59,861 bases of DNA from Oscillospiraceae bacterium (GTDB lineage Bacteria; Bacillota; Clostridia; Saccharofermentanales; Saccharofermentanaceae): assembly GCA_902787975.1 (NCBI GenBank), contig CADAIP010000012.1, forward strand, positions 1-59,861, in the 5' to 3' direction. This document shows positions 1-9,549 of this stretch, one piece after another; positions within the stretch are counted from its first letter, which is position 1; each line of letters opens with the position of its first letter. Both the position numbers and the translations under genes were made by a program. The notes beneath the pieces were generated by a model. The model was given only the letters and a program-made list of their open reading frames with translations, was not told where the DNA came from and did not search any database.

Positions 1-95
1 TACTTAACCTCCTTGATTTTTTGTCGCAATTAAAATTATACAAGGTTAAGCCACTTGGCTCTTTATTTTGAATTTACACAATTATATGGGCACGG

Positions 96-150
96 CGTAT
101 TTTCGAGAGAAAATACGTAAATCATACAGTAAATGAAGTTATTTACTGTA
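96..150. repeat. intergenic double-hairpin repeat, copy A
   Basis: Two adjacent perfect hairpins are seen: CGTATTTTC/GAAAATACG (96-104 with 109-117, loop GAGA) and TACAGTAAAT/ATTTACTGTA (125-134 with 141-150, 6-nt loop). The stretch from about 110 to 153 aligns with 25720-25763 in the same orientation (AAAATACGTAA, then TACAGT, a short loop, then ATTTACTGTACGA). It lies just 3' of the padR gene. It could be a terminator or a small dispersed repeat; nothing else is recognised in the first 188 bases. Confidence 0.6.
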
Positions 151-188
151 CGATCTACGGACGAACAATAAACGTTACAATGATATTT

Positions 189-701
189 TTAGAATTGTTC
201 TTTAAACCTTTCGAGCGTTTCCTTTTCCATACGGATTATCTGGATCATTCTGTCTATTGCACAGACCTCAATATAGGAAACATCGTATTGGAGCAGTCTT
301 TCCTTATTCTCAAGCGTGCCCTTCTCATATTCTTCAAGGATCTTTTCACGTATGCCTATCTCCCTGCTCAATTCTTTCTTGCTCAGCACACCTGAATACA
401 TGACAGCCAGGCAGAACCAGACTGAATCAAAATCGACTCTTTCAAAGAGCTCACATATTGTGCTTTTCAGCTCCTTCAAGCCGGGTTCTGTCAGCTTATA
501 AACGGCTTTCTTATCTGATTCGCCGGTGTTCACGATATATTTCTTCTTCTCGAGTCTCAGACATGTCTCATAGAGCGTGGTGGCACCAATCGGGAACCAG
601 TATTTCATATTCATTCTGTCGATCATCTTAAGCATGTCATAGGCATTCATCTCACCTTTCCTGAGCATTCCCAAGATTACTATCGATGTTTTTGACAACA
701 T
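189..701 (-). CDS. PadR-family transcriptional regulator
   Basis: This 170-residue protein has the PadR layout. An N-terminal winged helix (about residues 1-80, opening with TSIVILGMLRKGEMNAYDML and a typical wing with KKAVYKLTEPG) is followed by a helical C-terminal dimerisation region (about 85-170). PadR proteins usually repress a neighbouring membrane or efflux gene and often their own operon. Here the gene is second in a two-gene minus-strand unit behind a CPBP protease and its start lies 50 bases inside that gene, which suggests translational coupling. A later Met12 start would cut into the first helix, so the long start is preferred. The dyad at 1457-1492 upstream of the pair is a natural candidate for its operator, but that link is inferred. 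Confidence 0.85.
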   Translation of the reverse strand: MLSKTSIVILGMLRKGEMNAYDMLKMIDRMNMKYWFPIGATTLYETCLRLEKKKYIVNTGESDKKAVYKLTEPGLKELKSTICELFERVDFDSVWFCLAVMYSGVLSKKELSREIGIREKILEEYEKGTLENKERLLQYDVSYIEVCAIDRMIQIIRMEKETLERFKEQF

Positions 702-1443
702 TTGAGCTGTTCCTCCACTTTCTGATCAAGACCCATGCAGCAGATGCAATAAGGATTATCAATGCTATTACAAACGAGACAGGATTCCTGATCTCGTCTC
801 CTGCTTCAGATGATACCAAAACATCCCACAAAGCACCTACACCCCAGAAAAACGGAAAAATTATCAGCATGTTCTTTGTTATGTAAAAAACGGAACAATA
901 CATTAAACCAACGAGGAACAAATGCAGGAATTCAGGCTGGAATCCCGCATGATGAAGTGAGTAAAAAGCTGAAGTCAGCAAGATCGACGGAATTATCCCA
1001 AACGCTTTCTCAAAACTCATTCTGAGAAATCCGTATATAAAAACCATCTCGAAAATGCCGGCAACCAAAATATACGTCGCCCCATAAAGATTCTTCAGAG
1101 AGATAACATTCTCAGGAACTTCGTCTTTTAAGAACACGAAAAGAAGTCCCACACCTAGGACAATGTTTAATATCAGGCTCAGAATCCATTTGCGCTTTGT
1201 AAATCCGAGTTCAGCTAATACATCTGCCCCCTTCTTCTCAACATATAACGATACGAAAACAACGCCCAATCCGAAGATCATCAATACATCTCTTAATATA
1301 AATGAAATAGCAGTGTCGATTACTGAGCCGCCGCCAAACGGAAGCATCAATAGACTCAGGGTGATCATCACCACCCCTGCAACAACAGCAATCCCGGTAT
1401 CCTTAGTTACATTAAATCTAAACAGTTTTCTCATCAAAATCAC
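652..1443 (-). CDS. CPBP-family (CaaX-like) intramembrane protease, weak motifs
   Basis: A 263-residue polytopic membrane protein with about seven or eight hydrophobic segments and a short charged C-terminal tail. A central stretch with ILVAGIFEMVFIYGFLRMSF followed by TSAFYSLHHAGF resembles the CPBP (Abi/CAAX protease) core, where one normally expects EExxxR and FxxxH. The glutamate pair is reduced to one Glu (IFEMVFIYGFLRM), so catalytic activity is uncertain. The FxxxH-like part (FYSLHH) is present. Family members process or bind membrane proteins and are linked to bacteriocin immunity and stress. It is the first gene of the unit with padR, whose start overlaps its end by 50 bases. Its start codon follows an AGGAGATAG-type ribosome site. 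Confidence 0.7.
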   Translation of the reverse strand: MILMRKLFRFNVTKDTGIAVVAGVVMITLSLLMLPFGGGSVIDTAISFILRDVLMIFGLGVVFVSLYVEKKGADVLAELGFTKRKWILSLILNIVLGVGLLFVFLKDEVPENVISLKNLYGATYILVAGIFEMVFIYGFLRMSFEKAFGIIPSILLTSAFYSLHHAGFQPEFLHLFLVGLMYCSVFYITKNMLIIFPFFWGVGALWDVLVSSEAGDEIRNPVSFVIALIILIASAAWVLIRKWRNSSNVVKNIDSNLGNAQER

Positions 1444-1456
1444 TATCTCCTCGTTT

Positions 1457-1500
1457 TACTACGCATACGTAGTATAGTACGTATGCGTAGTATTTGTCAA
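1457..1500 (-). promoter_or_regulatory. promoter with perfect dyad operator for the CPBP-padR unit
   Basis: A perfect inverted repeat with 15-base arms (TACTACGCATACGTA at 1457-1471, TACGTATGCGTAGTA at 1478-1492) and a 6-base spacer lies directly upstream of the CPBP gene. On the minus strand a consensus -35 TTGACA (1500-1495) and a -10 TATACT (1476-1471) are 18 bases apart, so the dyad covers the -10 box and the spacer. Binding there would block RNA polymerase; autoregulation by the linked PadR protein is the simplest inference. Confidence 0.7.
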
Positions 1501-1580
1501 GAATAGCACTAATACAGATAAGATTCAGCAAAGAAAATTGTTATTTGATGTGTGAATATCCAGAAGGCACAAAAATCAGA

Positions 1581-1616
1581 CGAATTAGTATTCGAATGTC
1601 TCAAATCTGATATAAT
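1581..1616 (+). promoter_or_regulatory. candidate promoter of the FecR/surface-protein/cyclase block
   Basis: An extended -10 (TGATATAAT, 1608-1616) stands 64 bases before the FecR start. No good -35 is visible. A small dyad CGAAT-TAGT-ATTCG (1581-1594) occupies the -35 position. The 16-mer around it, ACGAATTAGTATTCGA, recurs exactly at 25760-25775. Together these suggest an activator- or repressor-controlled promoter. Confidence 0.45.
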
Positions 1617-1680
1617 AGCAATATACTTGTAATACTTTTAATATGAGGCTGACATTTTCTTTATTCGAGGGGGACGTTAT

Positions 1681-2592
1681 ATGAACAAGAAAACTATAGC
1701 TATAATTGCAGGTTCAGCAGTAGCTTTGATTGCGGTTGCCGTTACTCTCTTTTTTGTTATTCCTAAAGACAAATCTTACCGCCTGCTGAAGCTTTTCGAG
1801 TTCAGCGGATCCGGTACGGTAACAAGAGCAAGCAAAGGAGCAATTACTCCTTATGCAAACATGGTTCTGGAAAGCGGAGACACGGTATCGCTTGATAACG
1901 GCGTCATGACCATCCAGGCAGACGACGATAAGTTCATCCATCTTGACCAGAACACAACAATCCAGCTCGTTGCAACCGGCACCAGTGCCAACAGCAAAAC
2001 TTCGATCAAGCTTGTTGAAGGCGGCATCACGAGTGACATCAGAAACAAACTCTCAGCTGAATCCACATACGAAGTTAACACCCCTAACTCGGCGATGTCT
2101 GTCAGAGGCACTGTTTTCTACACATATGTATACGAGATCGATGGCGTTAAATATACGAGAACATGCTGCTTCGAAGGAGAAGTTGTCTCAAGACTCGTAT
2201 ATAAGAACGGTACATATTCAGTGGAAGAAGTATCCATACCTAAGGGTAAGGAAGTAATTGTCTACGAAGACGGAAGTACCACAGATTACCTTTATGACGA
2301 GCCCCAGGACATTGACTATAACACTATTCCTGAAGAAGTACTTTTAAAACTCAGGAATCACATTGATACCCAGGGCGAAGACTTATCAATTACAAGCAAT
2401 GAAATCACACGTATTTTGGAAGGTCCTTACTATGTAACATTCACATACAAGGGCCAAGAATTCGGAACACAGATTGTTGACAAAGGCCAGCTCGCGCAGA
2501 TTCCTGCTCTCTCCCCTTCTGAAACAGGCAATTGGGACTTCGATTTTAAGAAGCCCATTGACCGCGACGTAACGATCGAATGGAAAGGATAA
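1681..2592 (+). CDS. membrane-anchored FecR-domain protein with C-terminal InlB-like repeat
   Basis: The protein (303 residues) has an uncleaved-looking N-terminal membrane anchor (about 6-27) and an outside FecR domain (about 45-175). The hallmark TPNSAMSVRGTVF is at 134-146. A spacer follows, and a final module (about 250-303) reads like the Listeria/Bacteroides InlB B-repeat fold: YVTFTYKG, then a glycine/proline turn, then a final IEW. FecR domains sense or transmit envelope signals, and outside the sigma-FecI setting they recur beside CHASE2 cyclases and surface repeats. Here the gene leads a block with two giant secreted proteins and a CHASE2 adenylate cyclase, with 14 bases to the next start. 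A strong ribosome site (GAGGGGGACG) precedes the ATG. No sigma factor gene is nearby, so classical iron signalling is unlikely. The domain call is good; the role is inferred. Confidence 0.8.
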   Translation: MNKKTIAIIAGSAVALIAVAVTLFFVIPKDKSYRLLKLFEFSGSGTVTRASKGAITPYANMVLESGDTVSLDNGVMTIQADDDKFIHLDQNTTIQLVATGTSANSKTSIKLVEGGITSDIRNKLSAESTYEVNTPNSAMSVRGTVFYTYVYEIDGVKYTRTCCFEGEVVSRLVYKNGTYSVEEVSIPKGKEVIVYEDGSTTDYLYDEPQDIDYNTIPEEVLLKLRNHIDTQGEDLSITSNEITRILEGPYYVTFTYKGQEFGTQIVDKGQLAQIPALSPSETGNWDFDFKKPIDRDVTIEWKG

Positions 2593-2606
2593 GTGAGGGT
2601 AAGCTT

Positions 2607-5600
2607 ATGAAGATTAAGACACTTACGAAAATTATAAGCGGTATCCTTTGCGCTGCCCTTACCATGCAGATTGGTTTGGAAGTAACACTTGAGAGAGTTA
2701 ATGCTGCAGATGAACCCAGTATAACTGTTATTGGAGATACAAGTTCAGGCATTACAGTCACTATGAGTGGCGACTACGGTTTTGATATTAAGCAAAATGC
2801 AAATGGATATAGTCTTACATGTACTAATCATAGTGAAGTAGATAAGATCGTTCCTCAAATTGACAAATTAGTGCTTGATAATGTAGCTACTACTTTTTTG
2901 TATACAGACTTGACTACAGAACTCGAAATGAAGGGTTCCGATCCGCATTTTACAATCAAAAGCGGAGCAACTTTTACTTGCACAGGTTTGTCTGGAAATG
3001 GCTGGATACAAAACTCAGGAATCATGAGGATTGAGACATATAAGTCATCTGATTATCCGAAAATGTGCATTTCAAATAATAACGAACTGTATGCAGATAC
3101 GTTGGATTTTTCTGACATGACTAATCCTTACTTCATCGAAAACACAGGTGCTTCTCCTTCCTGCTTATATTATGTAACTCATTCTTTCTATAACAGCCAG
3201 TATACTTTGCAAGGTACAGTTGTAGCTGAGCCGGATACAATTATTTCTTCTGAAGGTGGTAAGTTTAATCTTAAGGTTGGCGAAATAACAAAGGAAATCA
3301 CCGGAACATTCGCCAATGTCTATCCTGAATACTTATTTAAAAGTGATTTAAATATCTCATTGGGTCAGGTCCCTAATGTTTTTTATGGAACCACATACGA
3401 CTTTACAAATTATATCTCCTGTGAATCTGACTATACCGGTAATATTCAGTTACAATACTCAGATGATGATATTAATTTTCAGTCTTCTGCACCTACATCT
3501 GTCGGGAAACATTATGTGCGTGCAATTGCTGAGGAAACTGACGATTACAAGAGTGCTACATCAGCATCCCGTTCATTCAATATTGATTACTTGCCTAATA
3601 GCGAAGTTAATCCAGAAGGAGAATACTTTACCTTGGGAAATGTAGTTGACGGAAAGTATGTTAATGGAACTGTCACAATAATTCCTGTTTCCGGATATAA
3701 GATTCTTTGTTCGCACGCAACAGTAGCAAATGCTTTTTTTGATTCTATATCACTAAGTGAAGATCAACTCTATAGCAATGGCAGCATCAATACCCAAGTG
3801 TATTTCGTTTTTAAACGAACCGGAGATGATGCTGAGACAAAAGAGATATATGCTACAAGCATTTCTACTCCCAATATTTCAGATTTAGTTTTTGATACTT
3901 CTGCTCCTCATTTCAATGCCGCAATAGTTGATGAAACCGGAGAACCAATTACAGAGACGTCTGTCGATGATGAAAATGTTGTAATCGTGGCCGATCATCT
4001 GTTTGTCTCCGTCTGGGATGATACTCTTAAAACCGTAACAGTAGATATAAACGGAACAACAACAGACTACAGTAACCAGATAAGCGAAGAAGGTTATTGC
4101 GAAATCACATTTGATGGGAAAGCTCTCACTGCGCAAAAAGTGAAAATTACCGCAACTGATATATTTGAAAAAAAATCAACAGCTGAATTCACTTTGTACC
4201 ATGAACCAATCGAAACTACCATCTCGCTATCTGTTCCCGGAACTGTCTATGCCGGAGACAACTACGATGTAAAATACACTACAAATTCAGACGGAAACGT
4301 TACTATTCAGTATAAAAATGCGGATACAGATGAGGTTCTTACTTCAAAGCCTACTGTTGCTGGATCATATATTGTAACTGCTACTGCTGCAGACACAGTA
4401 TTCTATTCCGAAGCAAAAGACAGCAAGAACTATACTATCATCAAGAGAACTCCGGTGAATACATTGAGCGTTCCTGATGTTACGTATTCCGGCGACTATT
4501 ATAATGTTGAATACAATACTGATTCTGACGGTGAAGTAACATATCAGTACTACGATAAGAATAACGACTCTTATCTCGACACCAAGCCTACAAGTGCCGG
4601 TGAATATATTGTAACGGTAACGACAGCTGAAACAGCAAAGTATTACCGTTCAGAAAAAACTGCAACAATTAAGATTATAAAGAGAACAGCTGATACAACA
4701 GCGATCGCACCTGAAGTTGTTTATGTCGGTGACGATTACGACGTTACTGTTGATACCACTTCTAACGGAAACGCATCCTATCAGTACTACGATAAGAATA
4801 ACGGCTCTTATCTTGATGGCAAGCCGACAAGTGCCGGTGAATATACGGTAACAGTAACTGTTTCTGAAACAGCGTTGTATTACGAATCAGAAGATACTGC
4901 CACATTCAAGATCATCAAAAGGGATCCGACAATCTCTTTGAGCGTTCCTGATTCTATTGTCGGTCAGACATATACACCTGTCCTTGAAACAGATTCAGAC
5001 AGCAAAGCAATCACATACGAGTATAAGGTTGAAGGAGCTGCTGACAGCACTTATACAAAGACCAAGCCGACAGCTGCCGGTTCCTACACAGCAAGGGTAA
5101 CAATTGGAAGCACCAACAAATTCAACGAGGGTTCTGATACTGCCGACTTTAAGATCAGCAAAATGACACCAAGTGTTTCACTCGGCGTCGGTACACCTTA
5201 TGCAGGAACAACATATACTCCGTCATTCACTTCGAATTCTGACGCTGCATCAAGAGCTGTTTTCGAATACAAAGAAAAGAGCGCTGACGATTCTAAGTAT
5301 TCAAAGACAGCACCTAACAAAGTCGGCACTTATGTTGTAAGAGTTACTATTCCGGAAACTGATACTTTTGCGAAGGCAACTGCCACGGCCGATTTCAGAA
5401 TCATCTATCTTGATGCTCCTCAAACTGCTTATCTTATCGAAGGACAGTCAGGAAAGAATAATTTCTATGTAAGTGACATTGTTATCAAGGCTCCGACAGG
5501 ATACTCCATCTCTGCAGTTTATGGAGGAACATACACACCCAGCATTCCTTACAAGGACGGAATAACTTCTGTTTATCTGAAGAGAACATCTGACGGCGCC

Positions 5601-6101
5601 CTTACCAATGCTATTACGATCGCGAATGCTCCAAGGGTTGATAAGAGTGCACCTTCGATAAGCACTCCGAACGGAACCATTGCCCAGGGTGCAGTAATGT
5701 ATGTTTCTGATTTCACTCTGAACATCTCGGATCCTAACCTCAGATCGTTAAAGGTAAACGGCGAGGCTGTCGATCTCACAAATTACAAGGACGGCTATAC
5801 CCTGACCTTAAGTCCCGGACTTGGAAGCGAGACATATAATGTCATGGCTGAGGACGAAGCCGGAAATGTCACAACACTCGAATTTACGCTTAAAGCTGAG
5901 TGGCTCCAGGATAAGGTAATCATCCCTGATGTCGTTCTGCCACTTGAAGGAAATGAATCCTACAATCTGGGAGAAGGCTATTGGCTCGTAACAAGAAACA
6001 CACCGGAAGGTCCTGTAACAGACGATACGGTTTACAGTGGCAACATGCCCTTCTATGTTAAAGAAGGCGGAGATTATACTTTCACAAAGATTACTCAGTA
6101 A
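2607..6101 (+). CDS. giant secreted Ig-like-repeat surface protein 1
   Basis: 1164 residues from the ATG with a GAGGGT site (an ATG at 2580 lies inside fecR and lacks one). A signal peptide (MKIKTLTKIISGILCAALTM, cleavage probably after VNA near residue 33) leads into a polar, AT-rich N-terminal half without recognised domains (to about base 4200). Five consecutive repeats of about 79 residues then follow (about 4211-5402). Each has a VPxxxYAGDxYDV start, a Y-rich middle, KPTxAGxY and an end in KxIKR. They resemble the MBG/Ig-like bacterial beta-sandwich repeats of adhesins. A further beta-rich region and a C-terminal segment (PLEGNESYNLG, GYWLV, GDYTFTK) close the protein. No LPxTG signal or C-terminal membrane helix is seen, so how it stays on the cell is unknown. 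Its tandem paralogue follows at 6165. Confidence 0.75.
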   Translation: MKIKTLTKIISGILCAALTMQIGLEVTLERVNAADEPSITVIGDTSSGITVTMSGDYGFDIKQNANGYSLTCTNHSEVDKIVPQIDKLVLDNVATTFLYTDLTTELEMKGSDPHFTIKSGATFTCTGLSGNGWIQNSGIMRIETYKSSDYPKMCISNNNELYADTLDFSDMTNPYFIENTGASPSCLYYVTHSFYNSQYTLQGTVVAEPDTIISSEGGKFNLKVGEITKEITGTFANVYPEYLFKSDLNISLGQVPNVFYGTTYDFTNYISCESDYTGNIQLQYSDDDINFQSSAPTSVGKHYVRAIAEETDDYKSATSASRSFNIDYLPNSEVNPEGEYFTLGNVVDGKYVNGTVTIIPVSGYKILCSHATVANAFFDSISLSEDQLYSNGSINTQVYFVFKRTGDDAETKEIYATSISTPNISDLVFDTSAPHFNAAIVDETGEPITETSVDDENVVIVADHLFVSVWDDTLKTVTVDINGTTTDYSNQISEEGYCEITFDGKALTAQKVKITATDIFEKKSTAEFTLYHEPIETTISLSVPGTVYAGDNYDVKYTTNSDGNVTIQYKNADTDEVLTSKPTVAGSYIVTATAADTVFYSEAKDSKNYTIIKRTPVNTLSVPDVTYSGDYYNVEYNTDSDGEVTYQYYDKNNDSYLDTKPTSAGEYIVTVTTAETAKYYRSEKTATIKIIKRTADTTAIAPEVVYVGDDYDVTVDTTSNGNASYQYYDKNNGSYLDGKPTSAGEYTVTVTVSETALYYESEDTATFKIIKRDPTISLSVPDSIVGQTYTPVLETDSDSKAITYEYKVEGAADSTYTKTKPTAAGSYTARVTIGSTNKFNEGSDTADFKISKMTPSVSLGVGTPYAGTTYTPSFTSNSDAASRAVFEYKEKSADDSKYSKTAPNKVGTYVVRVTIPETDTFAKATATADFRIIYLDAPQTAYLIEGQSGKNNFYVSDIVIKAPTGYSISAVYGGTYTPSIPYKDGITSVYLKRTSDGALTNAITIANAPRVDKSAPSISTPNGTIAQGAVMYVSDFTLNISDPNLRSLKVNGEAVDLTNYKDGYTLTLSPGLGSETYNVMAEDEAGNVTTLEFTLKAEWLQDKVIIPDVVLPLEGNESYNLGEGYWLVTRNTPEGPVTDDTVYSGNMPFYVKEGGDYTFTKITQ

Positions 6102-6164
6102 GGCATTATTCAAAACACAAATGTGATGCCACAATCACAAGAAAGTTTTAACGGGGTAACGACT

Positions 6165-9100
6165 ATGAAGGCCAATACTTTAACAAAAATCATGAGCAGT
6201 GTTTTATGCGCTGCTCTTACCATGCAGATTGGTTTTGGGTTAAGGAGTGACCGAACAAGTGCGGCATCTACAGATTACTCTTATGATGAAGCCACTAACA
6301 CAACCACCTTTAGCTCTGATGGAAGTAGACTATATTTTGATATTAGAAAAAACAGCGATGATGTTTTAGAAATATATTCGTACACTAATATAACTGAACA
6401 TTATCAAGGAACTTTTCACGATGGCTGTAATATTGTAATAAATAGTAATTGCATCGTCACCTTTGAATGTAACGCAAATGTTCTAGATGTTACACTTCGT
6501 GGTGGTGCAGGTGACGGAACTACAAACATAGCAGATTTAACTGTAAAGGAAAATATTACTTTAACTATTGCTGGAAATATCTACTGCTCTACAAGTACGA
6601 TGCCCGAAGAAATGCCTAACAATGAAATTAGTCTTGGTCCTGGTTCGAATTTATACGTTGATAAATTAGATTTATCCAGCCTCTATAATCTTAAAGAATT
6701 TCTCAACAAGGGATCTATATATGCTAAAGATATAAATCTCGGTGAAACTTATGGAGGCCACATTTCTTATGTGGAAATTGGTGAATGTTATATTTATGCA
6801 ACTGACAGTTTTGCGAATAGTCGTAATAATATAAATGCAGTTGTCAATGTTAATTCAGATACCTTTATTTCTTCAGAAGGTGGAGCATTTACTTTTCAGG
6901 TTAGTCATTTTACTAAAAACATTACTGGAACCCTTTCCGAAACAAAAGTAGCTGATTTTTTTGATGATCCGATAAGTTTGAATACTGTTTCAAATGTATA
7001 CTTTGGACAGGACTATGATTTCACTGACCGTATCAGCTTTGCTGATGGATACGATGGTTCTGTATATCTGGAGTATTCAACTGAATATGGCTCAAATTAC
7101 ACAACAGACAAGCCGACAGCTCAATCTCCGAACAATTACTATGTTCGTGCTGTCGCCTCGGATTCAGATACATATTTAGGTAAAACTACCGATCCTCAAT
7201 CATTTAAAATCAACTATTTGGAATATAGCGAACTATATCCTGCAGGTTCAAAAACTTATTCTTCTGTAAGCGGCATTGTTAATGGCAAATATGTGCCAGG
7301 AGATTTGGTATTAACGTTGCCTGATGGAATTTTAATTAAAGGATATTCTTTCGCATCTGATAAAGATTTTTCAAATTCAATAACTCTAACACCTGAAAAT
7401 GTATTAATTGGAACTGAATATGACGGTGAAGAATTAGTCAGAGGTTACCCCAATCAAGATGCATTGATTCAATTAAGGAGAGAAAGAGACAATGCTACAA
7501 CAAACGGTAATATTTCACTCTTCCAAGTGTATCCCGACATTGAAGACCTTGTGTTTGATTTGATCGATCCTGATATATGGCTCTTCTCTGTCGATGGTGA
7601 AGAAGTATCTGATGACGATAAACTGACAGGTGATGCTGCTGAAATTCATGTCTACGACGATAACCTTAAAGCAATCTATGTCAATGGTGAATTATACGGA
7701 AGTTACGAGGAAGGTCACTTTACCCCTACAATTATAGAAGGTGATTACTTCCCTGAGAACGAAGATTTCGGTCCTGAATATATAACTCTCACTCTCAATA
7801 GTGTTGTCGGCAAAGCAACTGATTACACAATCAAAGCTGTTGATTATGCGAATAGAGAAACAGAGTATACATTTACCCTGTTCCCCAACACTGCTGATGC
7901 TATAGTTACTGTTACGGTTCCTGAAACTATCTATGCAGGAGACGATTACGATGTAAACGTTAAAACAAACTCTGACGGTGAAGTAACTCTTCAGTATAAA
8001 GATGCTGATACAAACACGGTTCTTCCGTCGAAGCCTACCGCTGCAGGAAATTATACTGTAACGGCTACTTCTGCAAAAACAGATTTCTATTTTGAAGCAA
8101 AAGACAGCGCAGACTTTACTATTATCAAGAGGACTCCGGTTACAACATTGAACGTTCCTGATGTTGTATATGCCGGTGACGATTATGATGTTGAAGCAGG
8201 CACTGATTCAGATGGTGCTGTAACCTATCAGTACTACGATAAGAATAACGGCTCTTATCTCAACAGTAAGCCTGCAAGTTCCGGAGAATATACTGTGACG
8301 GTTAAGTCTGCTGAGACGTTAAAGTATTACGGATCAGAAGCAACTGCATCATTTAAGATCATTAAAAGAGATCCGACAATTTCTTTGAGTATTCCTGATA
8401 CTACTATCGGCCAGACCTATTCTCCTGAGTTCGTAACAAATTCTGACAGCACTTCGATCTCATACGAGTATAAGGTTAAAGATGCTGCTGACAGTACTTA
8501 CACTAAGACAAAGCCGACTGCTGCAGGCTCTTACACAATAAGAGTTACAATTGGCAGCACTGATAAATTCAACGGGGCTTCTGCGACTGATAATTTTACG
8601 ATCAGCAAGAAGACACCGAGCGTTTCTCTGGGCATCGGAACACCTTATGCGGGAACAACATATAAACCATCGTTCACTTCCAATTCTGATGCAGCAGACA
8701 GAGCTATTTTCGAATACAAGGAAAAGAACGCTGACGATTCGAAGTACTCAACAACATTACCTACCGCTTACGGTGAATATGTTGTAAGAGTAACGATTCC
8801 TGAGACTGCTGAGTATGCGAAAAAAACAGTTACTGCAGATTACAGGATCATCTATCTTGCTGCACCTCAGACAGCTTATGTAATCGAAGGACAAACCGGC
8901 AAGAATAATTACTTTATAAGCGATGTTGTTCTCAAGGCGCCCACTGGATACACGATATCTTCTGTTTATGGCGGAACTTATACTGCAAGCATACCTTACA
9001 CAGACGGAATCACTTCTGTTTACTTGAAGAGAACATCTGACAATGCCCTTACTACGGCTGTTCCGATAAAGAACGCTCCGAGGGTTGATAAGAACGCACC

Positions 9101-9545
9101 TTCCATCAGCGCTCTGACAGGAACTATCGCATCCGGTTCTGTAATGTATGTATCTGACTTTACCCTTAATGTCTCAGATCAAAACCTCAGATCATTAAAG
9201 GTAAACGGAGAAGCCATTGATCTTACAAATAATAAGGACGGCTATACCCTGACATTAAACCCGGGATACGGAAGCCAGACATATAAGATCATGGCTGAAG
9301 ATGAAGCCGGCAATGTCACCTCGATTGAGTTCACGCTTAAAGCAGAATGGCTTAAAGATAAAGTGATCATTCCTGATGTCGTTTTGCCTCTTGAGGGAAA
9401 TGAATCCTACAACCTTGGCGATGGCTACTGGCTCGTAACCATAAACACGCCTCAAGGCCCTGTTACTGACAAGACCGTATACAGCGGCAACATGCCGTTC
9501 TACGTTAAAGAAGGCGGAGACTATACTTTCACAAAGGTAACCTGA
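6165..9545 (+). CDS. giant secreted Ig-like-repeat surface protein 2 (paralogue)
   Basis: 1126 residues; the start at 6165 puts the signal peptide (MKANTLTKIMSSVLCAALTM) first, matching the neighbour's leader. The C-terminal 550 or so residues are highly similar to protein 1, with stretches identical at DNA level (for example CAGTACTACGATAAGAATAA). The N-terminal half is clearly different in sequence yet keeps the same order of blocks (SEGG box, Y-x-G-x-x-YDF box). Only four of the about 79-residue repeats are present (about 7905-8845) against five in protein 1. The C-terminal PLEGNESYNLG/GYWLV/GDYTFTK box is retained. It ends four bases before the cyclase start, which indicates cotranscription. 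Function unrecognised; a secreted or adhesive role is inferred from signal peptide and repeats. Confidence 0.75.
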   Translation: MKANTLTKIMSSVLCAALTMQIGFGLRSDRTSAASTDYSYDEATNTTTFSSDGSRLYFDIRKNSDDVLEIYSYTNITEHYQGTFHDGCNIVINSNCIVTFECNANVLDVTLRGGAGDGTTNIADLTVKENITLTIAGNIYCSTSTMPEEMPNNEISLGPGSNLYVDKLDLSSLYNLKEFLNKGSIYAKDINLGETYGGHISYVEIGECYIYATDSFANSRNNINAVVNVNSDTFISSEGGAFTFQVSHFTKNITGTLSETKVADFFDDPISLNTVSNVYFGQDYDFTDRISFADGYDGSVYLEYSTEYGSNYTTDKPTAQSPNNYYVRAVASDSDTYLGKTTDPQSFKINYLEYSELYPAGSKTYSSVSGIVNGKYVPGDLVLTLPDGILIKGYSFASDKDFSNSITLTPENVLIGTEYDGEELVRGYPNQDALIQLRRERDNATTNGNISLFQVYPDIEDLVFDLIDPDIWLFSVDGEEVSDDDKLTGDAAEIHVYDDNLKAIYVNGELYGSYEEGHFTPTIIEGDYFPENEDFGPEYITLTLNSVVGKATDYTIKAVDYANRETEYTFTLFPNTADAIVTVTVPETIYAGDDYDVNVKTNSDGEVTLQYKDADTNTVLPSKPTAAGNYTVTATSAKTDFYFEAKDSADFTIIKRTPVTTLNVPDVVYAGDDYDVEAGTDSDGAVTYQYYDKNNGSYLNSKPASSGEYTVTVKSAETLKYYGSEATASFKIIKRDPTISLSIPDTTIGQTYSPEFVTNSDSTSISYEYKVKDAADSTYTKTKPTAAGSYTIRVTIGSTDKFNGASATDNFTISKKTPSVSLGIGTPYAGTTYKPSFTSNSDAADRAIFEYKEKNADDSKYSTTLPTAYGEYVVRVTIPETAEYAKKTVTADYRIIYLAAPQTAYVIEGQTGKNNYFISDVVLKAPTGYTISSVYGGTYTASIPYTDGITSVYLKRTSDNALTTAVPIKNAPRVDKNAPSISALTGTIASGSVMYVSDFTLNVSDQNLRSLKVNGEAIDLTNNKDGYTLTLNPGYGSQTYKIMAEDEAGNVTSIEFTLKAEWLKDKVIIPDVVLPLEGNESYNLGDGYWLVTINTPQGPVTDKTVYSGNMPFYVKEGGDYTFTKVT

Positions 9546-9549
9546 GCTT

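Noticed and set aside
1681..2592. FecI/FecR iron signalling
   Set aside because: No ECF sigma factor or TonB receptor nearby, and the organism appears Gram-positive.
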